NCBI GenBank assembly: GCA_964019165.1
Contig: OZ025279.1
Location: 2,932,602 to 2,996,601 of the forward strand
Length of the DNA: 64,000 nt
Source of the DNA: Mastigias papua
Lineage: Eukaryota; Cnidaria; Scyphozoa; Rhizostomeae; Mastigiidae
Direction: 5' to 3'
Numbering within the stretch: position 1 is the stretch's first letter; the number at the start of each line of letters is the position of its first letter. Positions 46,178 to 57,180 of the stretch are shown here, one piece after another. The position numbers were made by a program, and so were the translations under genes. Below the pieces are notes generated by a model. The model ran no database searches. It saw nothing but the letters and a program-made list of their open reading frames with translations, and was not told the origin of the DNA.

Positions 46178-49027
46178 CTAGCTACTGTAGGGCATCACTC
46201 TTGGGACTATTTGTGCATTATCATCGGGCCATCCTCTAAGAATGACTGACTTTAAAGAAGAAAGGACCTCATCCTGCTCTGTTGCTTTCCTTATTTGCTC
46301 TAGGCGCTCTTCTGTAACTGGTAAATACTGGGCCATGTTCACAGTTTCAAACTCTGAGTTAGGGCTGTCATTAGGCGTCAGTGGTAAGCAAGCTCTACTA
46401 AGGGTATCAGATATTATTTGCTGCTTTCCTTGCCGGTATACAATTTCTACACCATATGAAAGGGTTCTCATCAACATGCTCTGAAGACGCTTTGGAGCTT
46501 TAAACAAAGGCTTTTTGAAAATGCTTTGTAGAGGTTTGTGATCACTATATACTGTAACATGCCTGCCATATGTAAAATGGTGCCATTTCTCAAGGGAAAA
46601 CACTACGGCTAACATTTCCTTCTCTATAGGAGCATACCGTGTTTCTGCATCTGTGAGAGTGCGACTAATGTATGCAAGAGGATGTCCTTTCTGCAGAAGA
46701 GCTGCTCCTAAGCCACTATGGCTGGCATCACATTCAATAGATAGCTCTGCTGTTGGATCATAATAGGCTAGTACAGGTGCCTCTGTCAACAACTGCTTTA
46801 TGTGCTCAAATGCTTTGTCATGGGTGGCATTCCAGTCCCAATCCACATCATCCTTTAACAATGCACGAAGTGGAGCCATTGTGTCTGAGAGCTGAGGTAA
46901 AAAACGAGCTAGGTACTTTACCATGGCCTGAAAACGAGCAATACCTTTTTTGTCGGCTGGTCTCTGCATTTGTAGTAAAGCATCCACCTTAGATGTATCT
47001 GCCTTGAGACCTTGATCTGTAATTGTATGGCCCAAAAATTGGATTTCTCTCAGCCCAAATTGTGACTTATCCTTATTAAGCTTTATTCCCACTTTTCTGC
47101 AACATTCTAGGAGCGCCTGTAGTTTTGCATCATGGTCGATGGTAGCTTCCTCAAATGTATCACCAACACCATAAACAAGGATATCATCAGCAACTGCAGA
47201 AACACCATGTAAACCCTCTAGTGCTTGGCATAATCTCTTCTGGAAAATCTCACTGCTAACTGATAGGCCAAATGGTAATCTAGTGGCCCTATAGCGTCCA
47301 AAAGGTGTCTGGAAAGTTGTCAGCATGCTAGACTCACTGTCCAATTGACAGTACCAATATCCACTGGTAAGGTCAACTTTAGAGAATATTTTGGCATTTG
47401 CTAGCTTTGGAAGAATATCATCAATAACAGGCAGCGTGTATCTTTCTCGTTTCAGAGCTTTGTTCAAAGGTCTTGGATCAATACAAAGACGAATCTGACC
47501 ATTTCTCTTCTCCTGTATTGCTATTTGACTGACCCATTCGGTTGGATCATCAACAGGGATGAAGACTCCAAGTGTGATTAACCTATTCAACTCAGACCTC
47601 ATTTTGTTTTGTAGTGCAATTGGAATTCGGCGTGCTGGAGACACAACCGGTTTTACTGTTGGATCTACTGTGAGGTGTACTGTGCCTGGAAGTGTGCCTA
47701 GTTCACCAGTGAATACATCCTGGTACTGAATCACAATGCTTGAAACTGTTGTTAACTTATGTACAGGCTTCATATTGTCATAATTCACAACCATGAGATT
47801 CATCTGCTCTGCCGCTCTCTTTCCTAATAATGGCATGAGATCTTCTTTGACAACTATAAATTCAACTGAATATTTCTTCTGATTCACAGGATTTCTGAGC
47901 TTCATTCTACATTTGCCAAGAGACGTAACAATAGACTGATTCCACATTTTCAGCTTGATCGGGGTCGGTAAGAGTTCCCCATGAACGTACCTAGCTGGTA
48001 TAACATTTGTACTAGCTCCTGAATCGATTTGAAAATTCACAGGTTTCCCATCAATTAGCATTTCTGCATGGATTTCAGGACTGTCGGACAAAGCAGCAAT
48101 TATTTCAGAATTTTCTCGAGCGACTGATACTCCCAAAACATACTCAGTGTCTGATTCAGATGTGTCATTGTATTCTTTTTGTAGCCCACGGATATTTCTC
48201 TTCCTTCCTTTACACTTCCGTGATGCCCTAAAATGATTCCTTTCCCCACAAACTTTGCAAAATTTACCCCATGCCGGACACGACTCTTTCCTTCTCACAT
48301 GAGATCCACAACAAAATATGCATTCCTTCAATATGTACTCGGAATCACCCTTCCCTTTCTTGCTTATCTTGATCTTGCTAATACTCTCTGGCTGTTCAAT
48401 TTGCTGCAATTGATTTGAATTACTTTCTGCACTCCTACAAATATCAATGCACTCCTTCAGCGACAAATTTCTCTTCTGCAATAACAGTTTCCTGACATTA
48501 TTATCTGAAACACCAAGAATCATTTTGTCTCTTATCAAAGAGTCCCCTAAACAATCGCAAAATCCACAGATACTCGCAAGATTTCGCAAAACTGAAACGT
48601 AATCTTCAATAGATTCTCTAATTTGTTGTGCACGTTTGTTAAAAACATACCTTTCATATGTTACATTAACTTCTCCAATTATGTAGCCATCAAATTTCTT
48701 CATTACAGTTTCCACATCTTCCTTATCCTCTGCGGCCAAAAATGGCAACGTGTTGTAAATACGCAGACCAACAGGACCGACACAGTTCAAAAATGACGAA
48801 ATCTGAAACTCCTTATCCTGTTCACGAATTCGGCACAAAATACTGTAATGTTTATACAATTGCTTGAAAAGCTTCCACTCTTCTATGGGATTTTCCTTCA
48901 GCCTGAGCTGCGGCGGTGGACTGCAGTGTACCGAAATACTCGCCCCCACGATGGGCCTAAGAGTGCCATCTTCTGCTCCAGCGGGTACAGCCTCTGCTGT
49001 ATCTGCACCCGTGCCTTGATTAATCAT
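46178..49027 (-). CDS. Ty3/gypsy gag-pol: capsid, zinc knuckles, protease, RT, RNase H
   Basis: 949 codons from ATG 49027, just after the primer binding site. The Gag part has EEWKLFKQLYKHY and SLKECIDICRS. Two Cys-rich knuckles follow (CIFCCGSHVRRKESC and CKVCGERNHFRASRKC). The protease shows FQIDSGASTNVIP. The RT shows LCIDPRPLNKALKRERYTLP, FSKVDLTSGYWYCQL, LPFGLSVSSEIFQ and VADDILVYG with the catalytic Asp pair. RNase H shows IECDASHSGLGAALLQ and VYSDHKPLQ. The frame ends at TAG soon after the RNase H/connection region because of an indel before integrase. Apart from that it looks intact. Confidence 0.93.
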   Translation of the reverse strand: MINQGTGADTAEAVPAGAEDGTLRPIVGASISVHCSPPPQLRLKENPIEEWKLFKQLYKHYSILCRIREQDKEFQISSFLNCVGPVGLRIYNTLPFLAAEDKEDVETVMKKFDGYIIGEVNVTYERYVFNKRAQQIRESIEDYVSVLRNLASICGFCDCLGDSLIRDKMILGVSDNNVRKLLLQKRNLSLKECIDICRSAESNSNQLQQIEQPESISKIKISKKGKGDSEYILKECIFCCGSHVRRKESCPAWGKFCKVCGERNHFRASRKCKGRKRNIRGLQKEYNDTSESDTEYVLGVSVARENSEIIAALSDSPEIHAEMLIDGKPVNFQIDSGASTNVIPARYVHGELLPTPIKLKMWNQSIVTSLGKCRMKLRNPVNQKKYSVEFIVVKEDLMPLLGKRAAEQMNLMVVNYDNMKPVHKLTTVSSIVIQYQDVFTGELGTLPGTVHLTVDPTVKPVVSPARRIPIALQNKMRSELNRLITLGVFIPVDDPTEWVSQIAIQEKRNGQIRLCIDPRPLNKALKRERYTLPVIDDILPKLANAKIFSKVDLTSGYWYCQLDSESSMLTTFQTPFGRYRATRLPFGLSVSSEIFQKRLCQALEGLHGVSAVADDILVYGVGDTFEEATIDHDAKLQALLECCRKVGIKLNKDKSQFGLREIQFLGHTITDQGLKADTSKVDALLQMQRPADKKGIARFQAMVKYLARFLPQLSDTMAPLRALLKDDVDWDWNATHDKAFEHIKQLLTEAPVLAYYDPTAELSIECDASHSGLGAALLQKGHPLAYISRTLTDAETRYAPIEKEMLAVVFSLEKWHHFTYGRHVTVYSDHKPLQSIFKKPLFKAPKRLQSMLMRTLSYGVEIVYRQGKQQIISDTLSRACLPLTPNDSPNSEFETVNMAQYLPVTEERLEQIRKATEQDEVLSSLKSVILRGWPDDNAQIVPRVMPYSS

Positions 49028-49093
49028 GACCACTGTACTGCTTCAATTATGGTAACCAAACTATAGAAAAGCCTGATCCCACTCCTGTCACCA

Positions 49094-49255
49094 TGTAGCA
49101 AGATGGTCAAAAGGTGCTTGACATTCACTGAATTTAACTATAACTTAACTCGATATAATGAACTAGCGAAGCACATGGATAGGCCGGGCGAGAGCCTATA
49201 AAGGGGCTGGGACCTAACCTAACTACATGAAAAGCTAGACAGTGATACTATAACA
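49094..49255 (-). repeat. Ty3/gypsy 5' LTR
   Basis: 162 bp, six differences from the 3' LTR: three clustered in the GAGGTCCTACAAA/GAGAGCCTATAAA segment and three nearby. Confidence 0.93.
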
Positions 49256-49412
49256 ATACTAGTGCTCAATTCAGATGCCGCCTTTGAGTACAGGAAAAAC
49301 TAAAGTAATCAATCATTAGCGAATTCATTTGACCTCTTTGAAACATTATTGTTTTTTTTCGAAAAAAGTGGGGGCTATAGCTCCCCAGCCCCCCCAGTTC
49401 CGCGGTGCCTGG

Positions 49413-50188
49413 TACGTGCTTTACCTTTGTAAACTACAATTAATTCTTCTCATGTAACAGGCATTAATACTCTGAAGTATTAATTGTCATAGCCTAGTAG
49501 ATATATTTGTTGAATATTGCACTAGGTAGACAGCACGACTGTAGGAAACAGCACTACAACGCTCAATACTATCTACCCAGTAAGCGGTAGGAATCGTGGC
49601 AGAAATTATAGGCGAAATAAACTAACTGTATACATTGAACAATTGCGTATACTCAAATAAAAGAGAATATAAAAATTGCGAATTACTGGTCCAATCCTGA
49701 GCGTTCTTCCTTGCGATATTTGCGCGCGTGATAACTATCTTTCGTGTGCGTTCTTCAACTCTTGCGATCATGCTCTCATATGTACAGTGCGTAACGTTTT
49801 AAGGGGTTTATACCCAATACAGGGATACAAGCGCGATATATCCTGCGACGGGGGACATAATCCAACAATATTGTTATTTCTTTCACTAAGACAATCAATA
49901 AAAGTGGAAGCTCTCCAAAATTATACTTGGTATTTAATTTTCTATATAAAGAAGCTATTTAACTGCCAACACCGATTCTTCTGCACCAGATCCTGCAAGA
50001 TTGCTGTACATCTAAACTTCTTACGTACACATGTTTTATCCCGTTCATGTATATTATGCCACTTGCTCAGGGGCGGATCCAGCAAATTTTCTGACACTCT
50101 CAAAGTTTCAAAATATAAAACCACACCCAAAGACCACACCCTAACAATTACCATAGCCTTTACAACTATGACAGAAACGTCAATGACT
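49413..50188. other. No gene recognised
   Basis: A 182-codon + frame from 49676 to 50224 has no recognisable domain, runs into the MITE at 50189 and is probably chance. A GGGGCGGATCCAGC segment near 50070 is the kind of sequence common in small repeats. Confidence 0.3.
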
Positions 50189-50520
50189 AAACGCTTTTTT
50201 ATAAGAAACATGAGGCTGAAATAAGCCAAAATTTAAGAAACATTTAAGAAACGTGGACGGGCTGAGCTTGGAAAGTAAATTTGAAAAAACAGTTGCGGTA
50301 AGAAATTTTTTATTGGGTAGAAGTCCATTATGCAATTCCTGGTTATCTGGAGTGTCTGATGTTGGATCTAGAGTGGAAACTGGTGGGACTTGGTAATTTG
50401 GTAGACCCTCTAGCTGCTCTAGATTGTCACCGGTTTTCGTTGTTATTAAAAGCTTCAAGAATTTCAGGAAATATCCAGGCTGAAAGCAGAAAGTTTGTTT
50501 CTTATAAAAAAACGTGTATT
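50189..50520. mobile_element. MITE family R2, copy 2
   Basis: AAACGCTTTTTTATAAGAAAC at the left and GTTTCTTATAAAAAAACGTG with TATT at the right are inverted repeats matching the termini at 41865-42372. CAATG occurs just outside both ends and may be the target duplication. The interiors of the two copies differ. Confidence 0.7.
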
Positions 50521-50861
50521 CAATGGCACTTTACTTACAGAATCAAAACTAACCTCTACCTCAACAAAAAGTATAGCTGGGGAGTTTCGTTTTGGCAGGG
50601 CACTACTGCCCTACCATGTAAGCTGGAGCCCCATACTACGGAATTAACCATGTTCGAGAATTCCAATTTTGCTGATTATCCCAGAGAAGAATTTCTTTAC
50701 ATAAAAAAACAATTGACATAGCAACAATGCCAACAATTGTCCGAAGCAACTGGGTCTCTACTTCGATGGCATTCGAAACAAAGTGTCACAAACCACTCTG
50801 TAATTCTGATAGAACAAGTGTCTCTATATCAAAGATGAACTATTATGAGCCCCTGCTTCGA

Positions 50862-50983
50862 CAGGAATTTTAAGAAACAGGTAAGAACCATTTAAGGCTG
50901 GATTTGACAAAACACTAAGAAACATCCTGGCTGTAGGGTGAAGTTTGCATCCTATACAAAAAAGCGTATATTTCTTATTGAAT
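50862..50983. mobile_element. Probable partial R2-like MITE abutting the BEL element
   Basis: TTTAAGAAACAGGTAAGAAC, ACTAAGAAACATC and the end CCTATACAAAAAAGCGTATA resemble the R2 family interior and terminus. The BEL/Pao LTR starts immediately after it. Confidence 0.45.
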
Positions 50984-51198
50984 TGTCGAAATCCTCGATT
51001 AGATTAACACAATAAAAAGTCACTCGTGTACGTTTTTGAATTATAGTCTCAACAAAACACAACAAAACAACGCAACAAAATGCAAAACGAAAGCTCTCAG
51101 TCACATCACGTCCATTCGAAAATCGAAGTCCCTTCAAAGGATTAAAAGTCACAGTTCTCTCCATGGGAGATTCGCAGGGGGTACTTCAGTTCTCCACA
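50984..51198 (-). repeat. BEL/Pao 3' LTR
   Basis: 215 bp, rich in CAACAAAACA-type runs on the + strand. Paired with 56505-56719. Confidence 0.92.
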
Positions 51199-51246
51199 CA
51201 CTCCCCCTTATTTGACCCGAATAGTCGTCAAATAATTAAATGTTCA

Positions 51247-53565
51247 TCAATCGTCCTCTAATTCTCTTCCTTCATGCCTAAATGTTTCCTTTACAGACTG
51301 CTTTGCTATCTCTGCAGCTTTTCTTGTAGGTCTGAACTCTGGTGCTTTTGGATTGAGCTCTTTGTTTTCTGTATTATCGCACTCCAACTCTAGGGGGTAT
51401 AGTAGCTCAACGGCTCTCTCAATATGTGACCTTTTCGATTTAAGCCTTGCCCCTCTAACGACCTTGTCTCTGCCTCGAATTAACTGTTCAACAATACCAA
51501 TGTTCCATTCGCCTCTGTTTTTTCCGTCTCCCTTTATTATGACAACTTGACCAACTTCAATCTGTTCTGAATTTTCCTTGTGCTTCAAGTTATGCCTTTC
51601 TCTTAATGAACGAATGTATTGATTTCGCCACCTTTTCCACATATTTTCTCTGCACTTCATCAAATATTTTGCTCTCTTTCGTAAGTGTTTATCTGTGATT
51701 CCTGTTGGTTCTGGATCTAGCAAAGCATTATTGTCACTTAAAAGCATCATATTAGGCGTCAACAAAGGTAATTGAATGTCCTCTTCCACGTACGTCAATG
51801 GTCTGTTATTTAGTGTAACTTCAATATCCAGCAATAGCTCTTGTAACTCGCTGTATCTCAATTTAGCCTTTCCTAAAACTTTGTACATAGCCTGTTTTGT
51901 GAGGCCAATAATTCTCTCGTATTGACCGCCCCACCACGGAGCTTTGCTCAGATTGAATTGCCACACGATGGATTGCCTTTCGAGGAAATCTCTTATCTTT
52001 TCGTCTCTCATAATGTTCATTAGCCATTTAGCAGTGGACTTAAACGTTTGAGCATTAATCGAGTAGATTTTTCTGGGTCTGCCTCTTCTCGCTATAAATC
52101 TTTGTAAGCTTGGTATTAGATTCTCAACTGTTGCGTCTGGCAACAACTCTAAATATACTGCTCTCGTTAAACTGCAAGCAATTAGTAATATATATGCTTT
52201 CCCTTCTCCATTTTTTCTTGTTTTGTAGCTTATAGGGCCTGCGTAATCAACGCCTACAACTTCGAAGGGCCTTTCTCCTTTTGTTCTGTCTTTAGGAAGT
52301 GTTGCTGTCCTTGGTTTTGTAAAGGGGACTACATGAAACCTTTTACAGGTATAGCATTGCATGCGCACTTTATTCACAAGTTTCCTCAGTCTTGGGATCC
52401 AAAATTCTTGACGAACTTTTGCCATTGTTAAGCTGGGCCCTCCACACAGTGTAGAACGGTGGGCATGCGCAACTAATCTCTCACTAAACAAGGTATCAGA
52501 AGGTAAGTAAATTGGGTATTCCCCCTCCAACCGTCCATGACAAACATAAATACCTTGCTCATTCTTCTTTAACCCTAGCTGCTGTCTTTCTTCCTCAAAC
52601 TTTTCATTTCCCTCCACTTTCGATTGCTTTTTCTTTATCCAGAAGTCTCTAACTCTTTGAACTTCTTCGGTGCACAATGGTCCTGTTTGTCTGTTCTCTT
52701 TCTTAGCTTGACAATTCTGTATAAATCGCTTTATCCATGCTATTACTCTCATTGATTTCCTGTATTGAAACTTTTCTAACACCATGTCTAATTCATCCTT
52801 GCTTTCCACGGCTACTTTCAAAATTGCCTTTGTAGGCTTTGCTTCAGATTCTGAATCAGCACTTGCCGCTGTTACTATATCTTCAGGCCACTCATTTGTG
52901 TTTGTCATCCATTCAGGCCCTTTGAACCATCTGCTGATTAGCTTCTTTGCATCACAACCTCGGCTTGCTATATCTGCAGGATTTGATTCTGTAGGGACAT
53001 GTCTCCATAGTATGTAGTCTTTCTCTTTAATCTTTGCAACTCGATTACTCACAAATTGCTTATAGTGATTCTCTCCTTTAATCCAATGCAGCGCAACACT
53101 ACTGTCCAGCCAAGCATACACGTATCTGATGGGGTAGCCCTGGAGCGCTTTCTTCACATTGTCAATCAGATTTGCAGCCATGTGACCAGCTACTAGCTCT
53201 AATCGGGGTATAGTCAAACCCTTTTTTGCCAGACGAGACTTCGCAGTAATAAGTCCTTGTGAATTATTTGATTCTTGCCAAACCACGACATAAACAAGTG
53301 CAGCAACTCCATCTTGGCTAGCATCACCAAATGCATGTAGATCAACAAAACTTATTTCCAAATCAGCCTTTGGAATGCTTCTCGTTATGATTACTTTTTC
53401 TGGTAAACTCTGGATCCATTTGACCCATCTTTGCTTCAGTTTCTCAGGTAATTCCTCATCCCACTGCAAATGCTCATTACAAATATCTCTGAATATTATC
53501 TTTCCAATCAATGTCACTGCACTTACCAACCCAAGAGGGTCGTAAATGGCTGCCAATTGCTTCAA
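51247..53565 (-). pseudogene. BEL/Pao pol 3' part: A17/RNase H-like region and integrase
   Basis: 772 codons. The start AAIYDPLGLVSAVTLIGKII is the conserved Pao A17-type block, followed by an RNase H-like region (HAFGDASQDGVAALVYV, YAWLDSSVALHW). The integrase zinc finger has HAHRSTLCGG and CYTCKRF. The rve core has VVGVDYAGPI with the first Asp and WWGGQYERIIG with the Glu, but the middle block reads KIYSINAQTF where the family has YSDNG, so Ile (ATT) stands in for the catalytic Asp. A C-terminal RPLTYVEEDIQLPLLTPNMM region follows. It is frame-shifted relative to the RT frame upstream. Confidence 0.88.
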
Positions 53566-54875
53566 TACCTCTCTTTTTGTGAATTGCTAGTTATTTTTTC
53601 TAATTGAATTGACACTGTATCCTCTAAAGTGTCCCACGTTAACCCTATTAGCTTTATTTCTCTGTCTTTGGTACCAAGTTGTTCCTTTGCAAATGACTGA
53701 TCAGTGGCTTCTTCTATGTTGCTTTCTGTCTCTAAAGTGGGTCTGTTAGAGTGCCATTTATGAAGTGTAAATTCGGCCTCATTAAAAATACTGATAGCAG
53801 TGGTGTTCAGATGCTCTACTTTCTTGACTGACTCTGCACCTAAAATAACATCATCCACATATAGGCTTTGCTTTGTTTCAGCTACTTCATTCGGAAGTTC
53901 TGTTTCACATCCGTCTAAATGGGGTCTTATAGTAGCTCCCAAAATAAAGGGTGATTGATTCAAGCCAAACAGCACTCGAGTGAATCTGTATATCTCAATC
54001 ATTTCCAGATTTCTGTCTCTTGGCCAGTGAAACCTTAAGACGTCACGATCTTGTTCTCTGATACGTATTTGGAGGAATGCTTGTTTTAAATCACCTGTCA
54101 ATGTAATAGGTTGCATTCTATTTCTGATAAGAACTTCCCAAATCTGATTTTGCAGTGGCGGCCCTGTTTCTAAGCAATTATTTAACGATGGTGATGTATC
54201 GTTCGCTCTGGCTGAAGCATCAAAAACTATACGTACTTTAGTACTCTCAGCAGAATCTCTGACTACAGCTCTGTGTGGTAAGTAAAATTCTCTGCGTGAA
54301 TGGTGTGACTCCGTTACCTTCTCAATAATTTCTTGATTTATCTGATCTGTCAAAATCTCTTCATACTTGTCATAGAGATCTGGCTGTCTTTCTAGTCTTT
54401 GAATAAGTTTGTGAAGTCTTGCTTTACTGCCTTTCTCATTGTCTGGTAAATCTGGTATATTAGGTTTCCAAATAAGACCTGTTTGATACCAACCTTCTTC
54501 ATTGCGTTCAAGTTGATCTCTGAATTCTGTATGCACTGGTTCACTGTATTCTTCACCCTTCAATCCTAGAATATCTAATGAGCATAGTCGTTCTAAATCA
54601 GGCCTTGATGATTTGGCAAAAAACATATTACTCAGGTCTGCTTCATGACCAGGTGACATTATGACCCATCCTAGTTTGGTAAGTTCTGCTATTGGATCTC
54701 CAGGTTTACCAATTCTTGGCTTTGTGGGGGTTTTTATCCTAGAATATGTACTTGCCCCCAGAATCATATGTACTGGCAATTCGTTCTTTTCACCTTTATA
54801 AAGCATTTCTACTCCATGAAGATGAGAATATTTTTGGATTATTTCTTGATATTTGGGGTTAGAGGTAGTTAACAA
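53562..54875 (-). pseudogene. BEL/Pao reverse transcriptase segment
   Basis: 437 codons. RT motifs: VRIVFDASARANDTSPSLNN, ITLTGDLKQAFLQIRI, RFTRVLFGLNQSPFILGATI and QSLYVDDVILGAE with the YVDD active site. The upstream edge joins the protease frame through an indel in a G7 run near 54885. The downstream edge shifts frame near 53570. Each piece is conserved, so the breaks are recent. Confidence 0.88.
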
Positions 54876-55156
54876 CTCCCCCCCCTATCCACTCTTCCAG
54901 CTTCTACTTCAATGCTAAAATGCTCATTTAGACTTTGTAATTTGACTTGGAATACTTCTACTTTCCTGGTTGTTGTGGATAGCATCGTGTCTATTTTCCT
55001 ATGTTCTACTCTCACCGGTTTCTTATTCATCAAATCTGCTAGCTTTGTTGAAATATAAGAGCTACCGGAGCCTGTATCTAGAAGGGCTCTACACGTTATT
55101 CCATTTACCTTGACAACGACAACAGGGTATATCACTCCTTGTTCCACTGTCGACAT
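54869..55156 (-). pseudogene. BEL/Pao aspartic protease segment
   Basis: The frame shows CRALLDTGSGSSYIS, the single-Asp retropepsin active site, and is in the same frame as the Gag segment. The last residues before its stop are read after the G7 slip and are not native. Confidence 0.85.
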
Positions 55157-55192
55157 CAGAAGCTCTCTATGTTCTTGGTTTCGTTCCTTTTC

Positions 55193-56434
55193 TCAAATGG
55201 AAGTATGATGTTTTGCTTTGTAATTCTTGCAGGTACCTTTACTAGTACAATCAGAAGCCCTATGCCCAGCTTTTGTGCAGTTAAAGCATAGTCGTTTTGA
55301 ACGTAAAATATCTCTCCTCTCGCCTTTCGCTTTTACTTTTGTGCATTCAATGGATTTATGATCTTCACTGTTACAATACACGCAAGACCTTTTTTGAAGG
55401 AAAGCCGTGTTAGTTGCAAACACTCGGTCTTTCACTGACTCGGGTACTGGGTTTCTTTCTGTCCATTTACTTAGTGCTGCAACAAGGTGGGGGAATCCCC
55501 ACTGCTGCCAATCATCGTCTAGCCTTACTAAATCTGCCCTGATACCTTCAAGCTTGTCCAATGTGGCCCTAGTATATCCTGATATTTCTTTTAATTTGCC
55601 CATAGATTCTAGTGCTTGTACGCTGGGGAGGAGCCTTTGATAAAACTCGTGAATTTTAGAAGGGGTAGCCCCCCGCACGTGTGGCAAGTTGAAAATGATT
55701 TGTACATGTGCGTTCACGATTTCACTGTCTTTGCCGTATTTTGATTTCAAAATTTGCTTTGCTCTTTCATACCCTTCTGCATCATGATTTAGATTGTCTA
55801 TCAGAGATCTAACCTTTGGCTCAATAAATTCTTTCAAATAATTGAATTTAGTTATCTGTTCGATATTTTGCTGATCTACTTCTGTTTTGAATTGGTTCCA
55901 AAATCGAAACCAATCAACATGGGTACCCTTAAATTTTGTTATCTCAAGTTTTGGCAACTTAATCATAACAGATTTACCTGGCATATCACTTTTTGACTGA
56001 CTTCGCGATTCCAAAATTTGCCTTTCCATTCGCAATCTGTGTTGTAGTTTCATCTTTTCCATCGCCATTTCTTTTTCGCATTCTTGTTTCCTTTCTTGTT
56101 CCTTAATTTTAGCCTCCTCGTCTTGAAATTTCTGCATTACCTTTTGCAATCTTTGATATGAAGGTTCAAGCAGCTTTTGTTTCTCGTTGATGATAAGACG
56201 CCATTTTTTCACTTCGCTAGGGTCTTCTTCGGCTTGTAATTTCAACTCTAGTATATGTAACTTCAAATCTTCGATTTCATCGAACTTTGCTTCGTAAATC
56301 TTAATTTGTCTCTCAACTGACTTCCTCTCGTTTTTCTGGATAATTTCATCGGTCTCTTCGGATATGAACTCCAAGAATCTGAGCTTTCCATCGATGGTTT
56401 TCGTTGCGTTCGTTATGTCTGTCATTGTAAGCAT
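55193..56434 (-). pseudogene. BEL/Pao Gag segment
   Basis: 413 codons from ATG 56434. A charged coiled-coil region (about residues 20-145) is followed by the capsid-like block KLEITKFKGTHVDWFRFWNQ and Cys/His knuckles (CVYCNSEDHKSIEC, CFNCTKAGHRASDC, then CKNYKAKHH). The third knuckle lacks one Cys. The frame closes with TGA where the next Cys would be expected, after which the same frame stays open into the protease. Confidence 0.88.
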
Positions 56435-56504
56435 ATGGCCTTCGCTAAATAACTCACAGAAAAATGCTTGAAAAACCCACTATTCTCCCATCTGGGGTGC
56501 CACT

Positions 56505-56719
56505 TGTCAAAATCCTCAATTAGATTGACACAACAAAAAGTCACTCGTGTACGTTTTTGAATTATAGTCTCAACAAAACACAACAAAACAACGCAACAAA
56601 ATGCAAAACGAAAACTCTCAGTCACATTACGTCCATTCCAAAATCGAAGTCTCTTGCAAGGATTAAAAGTCACAGTTCTCTCCATGGGAGATTCGCAGGG
56701 AGTACTTCAGTTCCCCACA
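56505..56719 (-). repeat. BEL/Pao 5' LTR
   Basis: 215 bp, TGTGGGGAACTGAAGTACTC to TTTTGACA on the - strand. Confidence 0.92.
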
Positions 56720-57180
56720 CTCTGTCCCTGGCAATCAAAACCAATGCTATGGTCTTCTAGAAGGTAAAAACAAGCTAAAACAAGCTGAAAAGTCCTCGAA
56801 AGCATTGGACATCGACTGGAGGAAGAATGAAAGCTTTTACACAGAAAGGGGTAATCCAAAATGCATCTGCTTGCGGACAAGGAGGGGGGGAGGGTCAAAA
56901 TCTTCGCCAATTTATGCGCAAGAGCCATTCAGAGCAAGAGCTGTTTTTATAGGGACCTCCCATTTACAACTTACTAAAACGAACGATAAAATTGCAAAAA
57001 GATGTATGTGGATGACTTATTGGGGCCTGATAGCTACTGCTAGCTGCAATGGGAGCTGGGTAATTTGCAGTTCTTGCATTCTATCAACTTCAGTCTTCCC
57101 AAAGCACCCCGAAGCTAAGCAGCTATGTCAGAAATGGAACTCTAAAATGCTGGTGCATAAATCTCTAACATTTCAGGTTG
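56720..57180. other. No feature recognised
   Basis: Spacer between the BEL element and the foldback repeat. A 132-codon + frame (56805-57203) has no recognisable domain. Confidence 0.3.

Larger units (their letters stand above)
44783..49255 (-). mobile_element. Full-length Ty3/gypsy retrotransposon, Mag/SURL-like
   Basis: 4473 bp on the - strand, bounded by 162-bp LTRs (44783-44944 and 49094-49255) that start TG and end CA. ATACT occurs directly outside both ends (44778-44782, 49256-49260), a 5-bp target duplication. Next to the 5' LTR is TGGTGACAGGAGTGGGATC, a tRNA-type primer binding site; next to the 3' LTR is a short purine tract ATGGGGA. The LTRs differ at six positions by my count, so the insertion is fairly young. 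One gag-pol frame covers zinc knuckles, protease, RT and RNase H. Integrase follows after a single frameshift near 46170. No envelope gene is present. The lineage call rests on the small size, single gag-pol frame and RT sequence pattern. Confidence 0.93.
50984..56719 (-). mobile_element. Full-length, degenerate BEL/Pao retrotransposon
   Basis: 5736 bp on the - strand between 215-bp LTRs (50984-51198 and 56505-56719), TG..CA ends. By my count the LTRs differ at about 12 positions. The primer site after the 5' LTR reads TGGCACCCCAGATGGGAG with a 2-nt spacer. A purine tract AAGGGGGAGTG precedes the 3' LTR. The coding order is Gag, protease, RT, RNase H, integrase, as in BEL/Pao. It has one in-frame stop, two frameshifts and a changed integrase active-site residue. 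The flanking 5-mers do not match (TGAAT left, CTCTG right). No envelope gene. Confidence 0.92.

Noticed and set aside
49028..49033. GTG as the start of the Ty3/gypsy gag-pol frame
   Set aside because: An ATG two codons downstream (49027) is the normal eukaryotic choice.
46242..49066. Several + strand ORFs over the Ty3/gypsy body
   Set aside because: Antisense shadows of the gag-pol frame.
49676..50224. 182-codon ORF on the + strand
   Set aside because: No domain, Cys-rich irregular composition, and it runs into the MITE terminus. Probably chance.
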